In this document: positions 49,950 to 58,591 of the stretch, piece after piece
Numbering within the stretch: the stretch's first letter is position 1
Layout of the letters: the number at the start of each line of letters is the position of its first letter
Source of the DNA: Pseudalkalibacillus decolorationis
GTDB lineage: Bacteria > Bacillota > Bacilli > Bacillales > Fictibacillaceae
Direction: 5' to 3'
Assembly (NCBI RefSeq): GCF_024609785.1
Contig: NZ_JANHJQ010000008.1
Coordinates: 55,723 to 119,722 of the forward strand
Length of the DNA stretch: 64,000 bases
The notes under the pieces: model-generated
What the model saw: the letters and a program-made list of their open reading frames with translations, nothing else
Told to the model about the DNA's origin: nothing
Databases searched by the model: none
Position numbers and translations under genes: made by a program

Positions 49950-50447
49950 TTAAACTTTCCTCCGATAACGGTTGGAAATGAATTGTTCATCATGATTGTT
50001 CGCAAAACTATCTTGTTCGTTATGAAAGACAAATCCTCTTGCTTCATAAAAGGGGATTCCTTTTTGATTTCCTTTAGCTACCGACACCCATTGTTCTGTA
50101 GCTCCTTTTTCTTTTTGAACCTTTGTAAAAGCATCTAATAGAAGAGTACCGATTCCTTCATCTCTACGGTTAGGATCTAAATATAGAACATAGATTTCTC
50201 CTTTATTTTGATCAAACATACCTCCTCCTATAGCGCCAACCACTTCATTATTTTCCAATGCAACAAACCAGCCGTCCCAGCCATCACCCGGCTCTGTGAT
50301 TTCCTTACTGATTCGATCAAAATTATAAAACTCATTATTTATTCGATCGATGTACTCTTTAGAATGACTCTCTTTATAAGTAGATCGATATCCATCCGTG
50401 CAAACTTTGGAAATACCCTCTACATGCTGAAGATGAGCTCTTTGCAC
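49950..50447 (-). CDS. GNAT N-acetyltransferase whose 5' end was rebuilt by an IS605-type element
   Basis: A 165-residue GNAT: VQRAHLQHVEGISKVCTDGYRSTY opens the domain, the acetyl-CoA loop is LDPNRRDEGIGTLLLDAF, and helix 4 is KGIPFYEARGFVFHNE. Substrate unknown. The frame extends to 50543, but the upstream part is the right end of the adjacent TnpB element. Within that end GGGAGG is followed by seven bases and GTG at 50445-50447, so the element supplies the ribosome site. The original start codon and leader were probably displaced. Confidence 0.85.
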   Translation of the reverse strand: MQRAHLQHVEGISKVCTDGYRSTYKESHSKEYIDRINNEFYNFDRISKEITEPGDGWDGWFVALENNEVVGAIGGGMFDQNKGEIYVLYLDPNRRDEGIGTLLLDAFTKVQKEKGATEQWVSVAKGNQKGIPFYEARGFVFHNEQDSFANNHDEQFISNRYRRKV

Positions 50448-50449
50448 AC

Positions 50450-50700
50450 TGAATCCTCCCACGACTAAAGCCGTGGGGTTCGAATACGTAAGACCTTCTT
50501 CTAAACCGGCAGCCACAGTCCACCCCTTACGGATGCTCGGCATTTAGGGACTTAGACACTGAGCCTAACTCTATCCGAACGTTCGCAGTCCAAGCAACCT
50601 CTGCTGCCATTCGCGACTGCTTCTTTCTACTCTCACGAGCTCGGTGGGATCACACCGCTTATTTTATCCTTGGCTATTGATTGACCAGAATCCCTGAATT
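50450..50700 (-). ncRNA. Predicted omega (re)RNA scaffold at the tnpB 3' end
   Basis: TnpB guides normally derive from the 3' end of tnpB through the right end. Here the 220 bp after the tnpB stop are GC-richer and structured, ending in the CCCACGGCTTTAGTCGTGGG hairpin (minus strand) followed by GGATTCA. The guide would be the flanking sequence in the GNAT gene, starting near 50449 and reading GTGCAAAGAGCTCATC-like text. Inferred from family knowledge only. Confidence 0.5.
50458..50477. repeat. Right-end subterminal palindrome of the TnpB element
   Basis: CCCACGACTAAAGCCGTGGG, a six-base stem pair with an eight-base loop. Reverse complement ends GTGGGAGG, which forms the ribosome site of the GNAT gene. 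Confidence 0.8.
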
Positions 50701-52248
50701 TAAAATCATTTTTTTCTGTGTAAGAATCTTACCAACGGCTTCATCATGGGACTGTTTAAAGAGGGGATACGTTTCTTGGCATTGTTTTTGAATCGGTTTG
50801 GTTCCAGCCTTATTGGAATTCATCAAGAGAAAAGCAGAATACAAATCCCGTTGAACGCGGGAACCATCCTCGAAAAGATGCCAACGTTGAGATAATGGCT
50901 TTTTTATGTAGGTACGACCCTGATGGCAGTATTGACTGGCTTTGAAGGTTTGGGTTTGGACATGGACGAACATCCCCCCAAGTCGTTTTACTTTTTGCTC
51001 TACGATCTGGACCAACATGGCAGGTGCCCGGTGGCCGATACTTTTTCCAAATCGCTTCTTCCGTTTCATCTTGCCGGTCTTCTCTGAAACTTCCGTGTCT
51101 TTTTTCCGTTTTTGGAGGGCTTTAAAATGCATCGTCTCGATGTAGAAACAATCACCAAGGTTTACTAAGAGGTTGGACAACTGGTTATGGGATTGTTTTC
51201 GAACGACTTTTTGCTTCCGATAATACTCTTTTAACCGTGACCGAAGGGTTTGATAACGTTTGGAGTAGGTCCAGGTTTTCTTCCCTTTCTTGATCCTCCC
51301 ATTTTCGTGAAAGTTTTCTGGGTTGGAGGACCGTTTGGATCGGTCCATCTTGCGTTGAAGAAGACGAATCTCATGAGAGAGGGGTTGAACCTGATCCGCT
51401 AAATTCCATAAGCCGGCCTGGGTGATGGAGGAAACGGCAAGGGTTGAGGTTCCAATATCTAACCCTACTGATCCCTTTCCGAGTGTTTTGGTTTTTGTCG
51501 GTGGATACCCACCAATGACGAGATCGGCAAAATAACGGATGTTTCCACGGATTATTCTTTTCACTAGACGTACGTATTTCACACGATACCTTTCGTGAAC
51601 CGTGATCAATTTGCCTTTTTCCGTTTTCGTGTAGGAGAAGGAGGCTTGGTTTTCAAGTTGAGACAGCATGGTCAAGGCATACTCGTCGTTGGGTTTGATA
51701 CGTAAAGGCGTTGATTGATCTTTATAGACGAGGTGACGATCGACATATCGCCAGCCTGTCGTATTCGTTTTCCCTTCTAGGCTCACCATCTCGCCCTTTC
51801 GAATGAACCGGACTTTGGTTGCTTTCCCGAATAGTTTCTGACGAAAAGCGAGCCACGCACGGGAAGCCATTTTTTGGGCAATCGCCGCATTGACTTGATT
51901 CCCAACGTGTTGTCGGATGGGTTTGATCCATTGATGGGCAGCATATTCCGTGAGTTGGTACTTTTCGCGAAGTTGGTTCAACTGAATGGATACGTTTTTT
52001 CGTTCTTCTATTAGAGTAGGATTGTCCTCATCCAAGCGAAGTTTGTGATGGATTCCCTTTAATTGACGAATACACCGTTTATATGCTTTCTCTCGTTTGA
52101 ATTGTTGTTCTCGCTTTAGATACATTCCGAGTACCGTGTTATAGATCACACGGCAAACTTCCAGTTCCTTTTCAATGTTGGAAAATAACCGTGGGTTCCG
52201 TTCCAATTCAAGTGTGAAAACAAAGCTCGGAGATTGACCTTTCGCCAC
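50674..52248 (-). CDS. tnpB: TnpB RNA-guided endonuclease-type protein with degenerate zinc finger
   Basis: A 524-residue OrfB/TnpB protein. RuvC residues: Asp in SVGLDIGTSTLAVSS (about 264), Glu in CFYIETMHFKAL (about 378), and Asp in RVQRDLYSAFLLMN near 478. The N-terminal region is the helical wedge/REC-like part. The usual CxxC...CxxC ribbon before the last Asp is replaced by ASQYCHQGRTYIKKPLSQRW, keeping only one Cys. The GTG at 52246-52248 with AGGAGGAGGGG is chosen over an ATG at 52362 inside the leader. TnpB cuts DNA next to its element using an omega RNA; activity of this form is not established. Confidence 0.85.
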   Translation of the reverse strand: MAKGQSPSFVFTLELERNPRLFSNIEKELEVCRVIYNTVLGMYLKREQQFKREKAYKRCIRQLKGIHHKLRLDEDNPTLIEERKNVSIQLNQLREKYQLTEYAAHQWIKPIRQHVGNQVNAAIAQKMASRAWLAFRQKLFGKATKVRFIRKGEMVSLEGKTNTTGWRYVDRHLVYKDQSTPLRIKPNDEYALTMLSQLENQASFSYTKTEKGKLITVHERYRVKYVRLVKRIIRGNIRYFADLVIGGYPPTKTKTLGKGSVGLDIGTSTLAVSSITQAGLWNLADQVQPLSHEIRLLQRKMDRSKRSSNPENFHENGRIKKGKKTWTYSKRYQTLRSRLKEYYRKQKVVRKQSHNQLSNLLVNLGDCFYIETMHFKALQKRKKDTEVSEKTGKMKRKKRFGKSIGHRAPAMLVQIVEQKVKRLGGMFVHVQTQTFKASQYCHQGRTYIKKPLSQRWHLFEDGSRVQRDLYSAFLLMNSNKAGTKPIQKQCQETYPLFKQSHDEAVGKILTQKKMILNSGILVNQ

Positions 52249-52345
52249 CTCTACCCCTCCTCCTAAAACGAACATTTGTTCTATAATAAGAATACTACAA
52301 GAAAGAAGAAATGACAAGGTTCTACCGCAATTTATTTTTAGCAGA

Positions 52346-52389
52346 GATCGAAGAAAGCCCATCGCTAAAGCAATGGGCTTTCTTCGATC
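52346..52389. repeat. Left-end 17-bp perfect palindrome of the TnpB element
   Basis: GATCGAAGAAAGCCCAT and ATGGGCTTTCTTCGATC are perfect complements around CGCTAAAGCA. It shares the CTAAAGC loop with the right end, supporting an element end over a plain terminator. Confidence 0.8.
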
Positions 52390-52541
52390 CCCTTTCTGTA
52401 AAATTTCAGACAGTTCTCCAAATTCTTTATAATTCCAGTATAATGCAAATAAGTACCATAATGAAAAAAATCAAACTTTATTTATCACGGTTGTAAAGGG
52501 TTATGTGAAATAGAGATCCAAGGGGAAGGAATACATAAAAC

Positions 52542-53507
52542 ATGTCTAAAATGGTGAATATGCTTTCTATTTTGTGGTTGCTGAAAACGAGAAAACGAAT
52601 GACTGCTAAACAGCTTTCTGAGGAATTAGAAATCAATATCCGTACGGTTTACCGTTATATTGATACTTTATGTGCAAGTGGGGTTCCGGTTATTTCAGAT
52701 GCAGGTCATAACGGTGGATACAGCCTGCTTCATGAATTTATTAGAACACCATTGTTTTTCGACTTGAATGAACAAAAAGCCCTGATTCATGCAGCCAAAT
52801 TTGCACAAGAAGCAGGATATCCTTTTAGTGAAGTATTGAATGGAGCAGTTTCTAAACTAAAAATGTACACGAATCCAGAGCAATTGGAACAGATCAATCG
52901 GCATACGGCAGGATTTGATGTAATTCACCCACCTGTTAACCCTGCTCTGGAATCTAGTCTTCAAGAAATAGAAGTTTCTGTTGCAGAAGGTTATTCGCTA
53001 TTAATGAAGTACCATAAGGGGAATGAAAGTGATCCCCATTCACGGCGAATTGATCCTTATGGCCTTGTTTACTGGAAAGGAAAATGGTATGTTGTCGCTT
53101 ATTGCCATCTACGTCAAGAAATACGTAGTTTTCGGATTGATCGTATTCAAAGCTTATGCCGGACAGAAGATCTATTTGATCGTCCAATGGGTTTTTCAGC
53201 GCGTTCTTTCTTTTTAAAAGGACTTTTACCTGATTCAGATCAACTTGGGAACCTCACTTCCATCCATATTCAAGGAAAGACGCATGCGCTTGATGATCTT
53301 TGCCAACATTGGCTATTTGGTCATTCTCTAATAGAACGTTCCGACGAACAAGCTCACTTTAAGATGGAGCAAGATTCTATTTATACCTATGTTCCCTACT
53401 TCCTACTACCATATGGAAAATCCATTACTATACTAGAACCATCCTTCTTAAAAGAGAAATTGGTAACCATCACCTCTGAATTAGTCACTCATTATAAAAA
53501 TCCTTAG
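52542..53507 (+). CDS. WYL-domain transcriptional regulator (YafY/YobV type)
   Basis: A 321-residue regulator: an HTH_11 winged helix at residues 5-60 (LLKTRKRMTAKQLSEELEINIRTVYRYIDTLCASG) and a WYL domain at about 135-245 (RRIDPYGLVYWKGKWYVVAYCHLRQEIRSFRIDRIQ), whose W-Y-L-like core binds ligands such as nucleic acids or small molecules. It is 83 bp upstream of an SRPBCC gene in the same direction, so they may be co-transcribed. The start has AAGGGGAAGG upstream. Ligand unknown. Confidence 0.9.
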   Translation: MSKMVNMLSILWLLKTRKRMTAKQLSEELEINIRTVYRYIDTLCASGVPVISDAGHNGGYSLLHEFIRTPLFFDLNEQKALIHAAKFAQEAGYPFSEVLNGAVSKLKMYTNPEQLEQINRHTAGFDVIHPPVNPALESSLQEIEVSVAEGYSLLMKYHKGNESDPHSRRIDPYGLVYWKGKWYVVAYCHLRQEIRSFRIDRIQSLCRTEDLFDRPMGFSARSFFLKGLLPDSDQLGNLTSIHIQGKTHALDDLCQHWLFGHSLIERSDEQAHFKMEQDSIYTYVPYFLLPYGKSITILEPSFLKEKLVTITSELVTHYKNP

Positions 53508-53509
53508 CT

Positions 53510-53541
53510 TCACTGACCGTATTTGTCAGTGGAGTTATTTT
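53510..53541 (+). terminator. Weak hairpin between WYL and SRPBCC genes
   Basis: CACTGAC and GTCAGTG around CGTATTT, then GAGTTATTTTATG. The T run is interrupted, so it is likely partial. Confidence 0.5.
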
Positions 53542-53590
53542 ATGATGGATATGTATCGCTAGAATTAAAATTTTTAGGAGGTTTTCGATC

Positions 53591-54052
53591 ATGATGGATT
53601 TGAAGTATGATTTTTATACTGCCGCGACACCAGAGAAAGTTTGGAATGTACTGATCTCACCAGAAGGAACAAAACCAATTTTCTACGGAAGCGTGATCAG
53701 GTCTACTTTTAAAGTAGGTGATTCTCTGGAATATGTTGGTCCAGGTACAGATGGTGATGAAACAGTTCACGTTTATGGTAACGTTTTGGAATTTGAACCG
53801 AATCAAGTACTCCGTTTTACCCACTATGCAGGTAAATCATATACGCAGGGTGATGATAAAGAGTACGAGTCAAGAATTTCCTACTTCCTTGAGCCTGTTG
53901 GTGCATGTACAAAGTTAACCCTTATACATGACGAATGGAAAGAAGACGATCCTCATTATGAGAATAGCAACAGTGCCTGGTGGATGATTCTCAGTAATAC
54001 AAAGACTTTAATTGAAACAGGGAAAACCCTTGATTTCGGTGCAGGTTCATAA
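53591..54052 (+). CDS. SRPBCC/AHSA1-type protein
   Basis: A 153-residue START-like (SRPBCC) protein. LKYDFYTAATPEKVWNVLISPEGTKPIFYG is the family N-terminal pattern; the C-terminal helix is NSAWWMILSNTKTLIETGKTL. It has an open hydrophobic ligand pocket in this fold; function in Bacillus paralogues such as YndB is only partly known. TTAGGAGG upstream of the ATG. Encoded after the WYL regulator, so it may be its target. Confidence 0.85.
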   Translation: MMDLKYDFYTAATPEKVWNVLISPEGTKPIFYGSVIRSTFKVGDSLEYVGPGTDGDETVHVYGNVLEFEPNQVLRFTHYAGKSYTQGDDKEYESRISYFLEPVGACTKLTLIHDEWKEDDPHYENSNSAWWMILSNTKTLIETGKTLDFGAGS

Positions 54053-54071
54053 AATAAGCCACTTAGAATGA

Positions 54072-54104
54072 GGAGTAGTCACATCGGTAACTACTCCTTT
54101 TTAT
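54072..54104 (+). terminator. Terminator after the SRPBCC gene
   Basis: AGGAGTAGT and ACTACTCCTTTTT form a stem around CACATCGGTA followed by T residues. Confidence 0.88.
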
Positions 54105-54278
54105 GTTTACTGTCACCTGTATTTTTTTTTGTAGGGGTTTAACTAACACTTTTAGAACATTCCATCTGAATAAATGCTGTTTAATTTCTTGATCATCACT
54201 TTTAATTCTGCTCAAATGTTTCACCTTCATTTACTAAAGTATCTAGATGACTTGGATCTAAGCCTTTAAAAATCCTGA

Positions 54279-54518
54279 CTAAATAGCTTTTTCAATCTCT
54301 ATGGATAGTTCGAGTTCATCTATTCCTTCGTTAATTCTTTCATGCCAAAAACAAATTGAGCCTTCGCCGATTTTTGGATGATTTACTAATAAGAGTTCTA
54401 AGTGATTTTCAAAAAAAAATAAAAATGAATGCTCAACTTTGATCTTAAACCAACAACCATCCTCATATACATCAATTATGGACAAGGTATGGGGATGTGA
54501 ATAACAATGACGAAACAA
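54279..54518 (-). CDS. Doubtful 79-codon frame, possible gene fragment
   Basis: The frame ends with WFKIKVEHSFLFFFENHLEL and INEGIDELELSIEIEKAI, protein-like text, but its start lies inside the SpoVB-like gene on the other strand and no ribosome site is seen. It may be the tail of a decayed gene. Apart from it, 54105-54506 shows nothing more. Confidence 0.25.
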   Translation of the reverse strand: MFRHCYSHPHTLSIIDVYEDGCWFKIKVEHSFLFFFENHLELLLVNHPKIGEGSICFWHERINEGIDELELSIEIEKAI

Positions 54519-56042
54519 AGTCTTCTTAAAGGGACATTGATTTTAACAATAGCAGCATTCATTACGAAGATGTTAGGATTCGTTAATGGAATTGTACTCG
54601 CACATGTAATAGGACCTGAAGGTGTTGGACTTATCATGATGGCCATGCCTGTTGCAGGTCTATTAATTACATTAACGACATTAGGTTTACCGATATCAAT
54701 ATCTAAACTGGTTGCAGAAGCTGAGGCGAGGAATGATCAGCGACGAATTAAAAAGATCTTGATCGTTTCCTTAGCAACGACAGGTATCATCAGTATTGGA
54801 TTAATTATAGTCGCTTTATTTGGCGCTAGAATAATATCATCCATTTTCCTAACCGACCAAAGGGCTTATTACTCATTGCTCGCCGTTATTCCAATCATAC
54901 CAATTGTCGCGGTATCGGCAGTCATTAAAGGTTATTTCCGTGGAAAACAAAACATGACACCGATTGCAATGTCTCAGGTTATAGAACAAGTTGTTAGAAT
55001 CGGATTTATTTTTGTTGTGGTACACTTACTTTTACCATATGGAATTAAGTTCGCAGCAGCAGGGGCAGTCTTAAGCGGCATTATTGGGGAAGGGGTTTCT
55101 CTGCTATACTTATTTTCAATGTTTAAATGGACGAAACGGAAAAAATTCAGGTTACGTCAGTCATTTTTCAAACAAGTAAGCAACGGAAAAGAGACTTTGT
55201 TCGATTTATTGCAAACAGGACTTCCAACAACAGGTAATGGATTAATTCATTCTACGGTCGGCCTCATACAACCGATATTAATTACTCAAAGTTTGGCAAT
55301 CGCTGGAATTGGAACTGCTCTCGCCACAAAACAATATGGCATATTGATGGGCTTTGCGATTCCTTTAATGCATCTCCCAGGTTTTGTAACACATTCATTA
55401 TCCGTCTCTTTGGTTCCTGCGATAAGTGAGGCAAATGAAAGAAAGGATCATAAGTTAATAAACAAAAGAATTCACCAAGCTATCCGAATCGCTCTTATTA
55501 TAGGAGTACCATGGACGATTGTTTTATATATTTTCTCTGAACAGCTAACAACTCTCATCTATAAATCACCAGATGCAGGTACTTTTATAAAAATTATGGC
55601 CCCATTCTTCCTATTACATTATTTCAAAACCCCTTTACAGGCTGTCATTATTGGCCTAGGAAAAGCAAATGTTGTCATGATCAATAATTTGGTAGCTTCC
55701 GTACTCACTCTTCCCATGATATTTCTTTTAGCATCCAATCCGAAGTTTGGAATTTATGGAGTAGCTATAGCGATAAGTATGGGTGTAATTCTAGGGACAG
55801 CACTTCACTTTTTTACTATCTCAAAATTAATTGGTTTCAACATTAATTCAAAAGACTTTCTTAAAGTTATCTGTTCCGGGCTCATTATGGGCTGCACCGG
55901 TTATATTACATATCATTATATTGGAAGTGAATTACCATATGAATTTATACAACTGGGTATCTCTTTATTGATTTCAGCCCTTATTTATCTCGTATTTCTG
56001 TTATCTTTTAGGATTATTGACTTTAAAAAATTACAAAGATAG
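54507..56042 (+). CDS. SpoVB-family lipid/polysaccharide flippase
   Basis: A 511-residue membrane protein with about 14 helices, length matching SpoVB (518). The N-terminus, FLKGTLI-like KGTLILTIAAFITKMLGFVNGIVLAHVIGPEGVGLIMMAMPVAG followed by TLGLPISISKLVAEAEARND, is the SpoVB signature of the MATE/MurJ-like MOP superfamily. In Bacillus SpoVB supports spore cortex synthesis; several paralogues exist, so this may be a paralogue rather than SpoVB itself. The start is preceded by GGGGATGTG. Single gene, convergent with the radical SAM gene. Confidence 0.85.
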   Translation: MTKQSLLKGTLILTIAAFITKMLGFVNGIVLAHVIGPEGVGLIMMAMPVAGLLITLTTLGLPISISKLVAEAEARNDQRRIKKILIVSLATTGIISIGLIIVALFGARIISSIFLTDQRAYYSLLAVIPIIPIVAVSAVIKGYFRGKQNMTPIAMSQVIEQVVRIGFIFVVVHLLLPYGIKFAAAGAVLSGIIGEGVSLLYLFSMFKWTKRKKFRLRQSFFKQVSNGKETLFDLLQTGLPTTGNGLIHSTVGLIQPILITQSLAIAGIGTALATKQYGILMGFAIPLMHLPGFVTHSLSVSLVPAISEANERKDHKLINKRIHQAIRIALIIGVPWTIVLYIFSEQLTTLIYKSPDAGTFIKIMAPFFLLHYFKTPLQAVIIGLGKANVVMINNLVASVLTLPMIFLLASNPKFGIYGVAIAISMGVILGTALHFFTISKLIGFNINSKDFLKVICSGLIMGCTGYITYHYIGSELPYEFIQLGISLLISALIYLVFLLSFRIIDFKKLQR

Positions 56043-56051
56043 CATAACATA

Positions 56052-56870
56052 CTATGGTAAAAACCCTTCCTGACTCACATAGACCTGATCATTTGTGAAT
56101 ACTTTTCTTAGTCTGTCGTACACAATACGATATGCTGAAGGGTTATACCATTCTTCTAATCCCAAATCTTTATACAGAGATAAAACACCTAAATTTTTAG
56201 TACGTTTTCCACCACTACCGTCTCCCATGAAGTAGTCATCCACACAAACTCGGTTGACTAGCTTTACTAATTTTTCTGGAAATTCTTCTGTACTGGGCAA
56301 GACTGGAGCAATCGTTGCTTGAGTCGGCACACCTGCTTCTGCTAATAACTGTAATGCCTTTAGTCTAGCAGTGATCGGTGGTGCATCAGGAGAAAAATGC
56401 TTCCTTATATCTTCTCGATCTGTTTCAATGGTCATGCTCACCCGAGCTTGATCCTTTAAAAGGAGAAGCAAGTCAATATCTCTACTTACAAGAGGGCTCC
56501 TTGTCTGTACGAACAAAAAATCCGGTATATTTTCTACCATTACTTCTAACAAAGATCTTGTTACTTTTTCCTTATATTCAATAGGCTGGTAAGGGTCTGT
56601 ACTCGATGACATGAAAATGGTCACTTTTCCCTTTTTCTTGGCTTTGGTGAGCTCTTTATCCAGCAACTCTGCAGATCCTTGCTTAATATCAACCCATGTT
56701 CCCCATTCTTCTTTACGGAATGTTGCAACAGGCATCTGCCGTACGTAACAGTATGAACAGCCGAATGCACAACCAGTATAAGGATTTAGGGAATGACTAT
56801 AACCAGAAAGGAAACCTGACCCTTTATTTAGAAGCGTTTTTGGTTGCTTGTAAAAAAGTTCACTCTTCAC
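56052..56870 (-). CDS. SplB-like radical SAM protein (Rv2578c type)
   Basis: A 272-residue radical SAM protein. The 4Fe-4S motif is NPYTGCAFGCSYCYVRQMP (CxxxCxxC, residues 33-40), and VTIFMSSSTDPYQPIE with FVQTRSPLVSRDIDLL and MTIETDRED are typical of the SPL-related family. Members are annotated as photolyase-like or rSAM proteins of uncertain role, not true spore photoproduct lyase, since the SPL thymine-site Cys is not seen. GTG start at 56868-56870 with TTGGGGG upstream. Confidence 0.82.
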   Translation of the reverse strand: MKSELFYKQPKTLLNKGSGFLSGYSHSLNPYTGCAFGCSYCYVRQMPVATFRKEEWGTWVDIKQGSAELLDKELTKAKKKGKVTIFMSSSTDPYQPIEYKEKVTRSLLEVMVENIPDFLFVQTRSPLVSRDIDLLLLLKDQARVSMTIETDREDIRKHFSPDAPPITARLKALQLLAEAGVPTQATIAPVLPSTEEFPEKLVKLVNRVCVDDYFMGDGSGGKRTKNLGVLSLYKDLGLEEWYNPSAYRIVYDRLRKVFTNDQVYVSQEGFLP

Positions 56871-56995
56871 ATCAATTCCCCCAAGATTATTAGATGATTA
56901 ATCCGTTACATATGTATTTATGATTTCCTAGTATTCATACGCGATTATTTATAGAGAATTCTTTACTGATACTAGCTTTGTAAAATAGGTTCGAT

Positions 56996-57034
56996 AAAAA
57001 TGGGACAACCATAGTTGGAAGTCCCATTTTTATA
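56996..57034. terminator. Terminator near the hydrolase gene end
   Basis: AAAAATGGGAC and GTCCCATTTTTA form the stem, with AACCATAGTTGGAA between. It ends the hydrolase transcript on the minus strand. The rest of 56871-57059 holds the radical SAM gene leader. Confidence 0.85.
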
Positions 57035-57059
57035 AGTAATAAGGATGTTTTAATCCAGT

Positions 57060-58007
57060 TCACTCATTAATATAATCCACAGCTTCCTTTAAAAGTTGGT
57101 CAAAGTTCTCTGGATATTCATGATCAAGATCATCAACTACTTTAAATTCGTGGGGAATGCTCTTTTGATTTAAGAAACTAGCAAATTGATTTGCTCCTTC
57201 AAAACAATCTCCATCGTTGTCCCCAATAATGATGTATCCTTTGATATCATTTTCTTTAAGTTGATCGAGCGATTCCTTCCACTCCTCAATTTCAGGCAAC
57301 CATGGTGCTACAAATACAAATCCTTTTGCAGGAATTTTGCCATTAATGATAATATTAAGCGCCACTCTACAACCAGCGGAGAATCCCCCAATGATAATAT
57401 TGTCTCGATCGATTTTATAATCATTTACGATGCTTTCAAAATGCTCTTTAAGCTCATTTGATCCTTTCTCGACATCGTTCCAATCGAATCCGTCTGAAAA
57501 CTGGATTTGAGAAGATTGAGGTAGAGCCACCGTATAACCTTCAGTAACAATCGAATTCCAGTAAGGTTCAGTCATATGAATATTTTCTTGGTCACCATGC
57601 AGTGCAAACATTAAAGGCTTCTTGTCGTCATTTCCGCTATTGTCCTGTAAAATCCTTAACTCTGGTTTTGCAGAATCCTTTGCTTCCGCTTCTCTTTCTT
57701 TACAAATATGTACCATTTTATGAAATTCCTCATACTTGTGAAGTGATTTTAAGTCTTCATCTGCATTTAAATAATCATATGCATACCAAAATCCATTTTC
57801 TATTATAGCTTCCTTCATAAGTTGCAAGGCATCTTTTTCTAGACCAGAGGCAGCAGCTAGAGCGTACCTAAAGTTATAAATTTGTGCTTGATTGCCATCT
57901 ACCATATCCGCATTTTCATTTATAAATTGATATGCCTGTAAACTGCCATTCTTATCGTAAATGTTTATGGTCTCATTCAATAAATGAGTATATGTCATTT
58001 GTTTCAT
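57060..58007 (-). CDS. Alpha/beta-hydrolase (phospholipase/carboxylesterase-like) with helical N-terminal domain
   Basis: A 315-residue protein. Residues 1-110 are helical, TPR-like in pattern (KDALQLMKEAIIENGFWYAYDYLN). The hydrolase domain has LMFALHGDQENI (oxyanion region), the nucleophile in IIGGFSAGCRVALNI, Asp in GDNDGDCFEGANQFASFL, and His in DLDHEYPENF. Similar to dienelactone hydrolase/LysoPLA-like folds. Substrate unknown. ATG at 58005-58007 with GGAGG is chosen. Confidence 0.83.
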   Translation of the reverse strand: MKQMTYTHLLNETINIYDKNGSLQAYQFINENADMVDGNQAQIYNFRYALAAASGLEKDALQLMKEAIIENGFWYAYDYLNADEDLKSLHKYEEFHKMVHICKEREAEAKDSAKPELRILQDNSGNDDKKPLMFALHGDQENIHMTEPYWNSIVTEGYTVALPQSSQIQFSDGFDWNDVEKGSNELKEHFESIVNDYKIDRDNIIIGGFSAGCRVALNIIINGKIPAKGFVFVAPWLPEIEEWKESLDQLKENDIKGYIIIGDNDGDCFEGANQFASFLNQKSIPHEFKVVDDLDHEYPENFDQLLKEAVDYINE

Positions 58008-58223
58008 GTTAACCTCCATTGAATATAAGATCTACATCCTACCCTTTTATTTATGTAACACACCCCATCATACCATATCACATCCAATTATCGCCTGAAT
58101 TTATGGATTAATGAGGTATATCTGACGTAGGTTTGACCACTGATCATGCCTTTAAAAAACAATTATATATACTCACTAATAAACTGTTCTTCCGTTTAAT
58201 AAATCCCCTTTTGTTAGATACTA
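58008..58223. other. Intergenic stretch, no gene seen
   Basis: It holds the hydrolase leader and AT-rich sequence up to repeat copy 4. No frame or motif is supported. Confidence 0.4.
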
Positions 58224-58316
58224 TAAAGAAAACTTGGCTAGCGCCAAGCCTTAGCGCAGGTGATTGGCGTAGTTGCGCTTATACTATAGAAAGTATTTTT
58301 ATACTTTCTTAACGTG
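58224..58316 (-). repeat. 93-bp three-hairpin repeat element, copy 4 (reverse)
   Basis: Begins TAAAGAAAACTTGGC and ends TTTCTTAACGTG, the reverse of copy 1. The middle stem reads GCGCAGGTGATTGGCGTAGT, differing by two bases from the other copies. It ends seven bases before the ribosome site of the CopZ-like gene, in the leader. Confidence 0.92.
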
Positions 58317-58337
58317 CAAAAAAGGAGGCAGCCTACT

Positions 58338-58565
58338 ATGAGTGAATTATCATTACACGTAAAAGGAATGAAGTGTGAAGAATGTGTCCAAACCGTTGAA
58401 ACTGCACTGTCTCAAGTTGCTGGAATTGAAAGGGCTCTTGCGGACTACAAAAGCGGCTTTGTTAAAATTGAATATAACGGCTACAACTTAAATGAAAATG
58501 AAATTGTAAATACGATTGTACAAACGGGATATATAGTTTCAACAGAAGGTATAAACTATTCATAA
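58338..58565 (+). CDS. CopZ-like heavy-metal-associated domain protein
   Basis: A 75-residue single HMA domain. LSLHVKGMKCEECVQTVETALSQVAGI carries the metal-binding pattern GMxCxxC (Cys-Glu-Glu-Cys). The ferredoxin-like beta-alpha-beta-beta-alpha-beta layout is complete. Such proteins carry copper or zinc to P-type ATPases or regulators; none is adjacent. AAAGGAGG is nine bases before the ATG at 58338. The longer frame to 58314 runs into the repeat element. Confidence 0.88.
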   Translation: MSELSLHVKGMKCEECVQTVETALSQVAGIERALADYKSGFVKIEYNGYNLNENEIVNTIVQTGYIVSTEGINYS

Positions 58566-58591
58566 TTCAGAAGGTCCTGCTGCATAGGAAG

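Larger units (their letters stand above)
50450..52389 (-). mobile_element. Solo-TnpB element of the IS200/IS605 superfamily (IS1341 type)
   Basis: It includes one tnpB gene and no tnpA. The right-end hairpin CCCACGACTAAAGCCGTGGG is at 50458-50477 and the left-end hairpin (52346-52389) has the loop context CCCATCGCTAAAGCAATGGG; both share the CTAAAGC core expected of subterminal palindromes. Outer limits are approximate. Confidence 0.8.
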
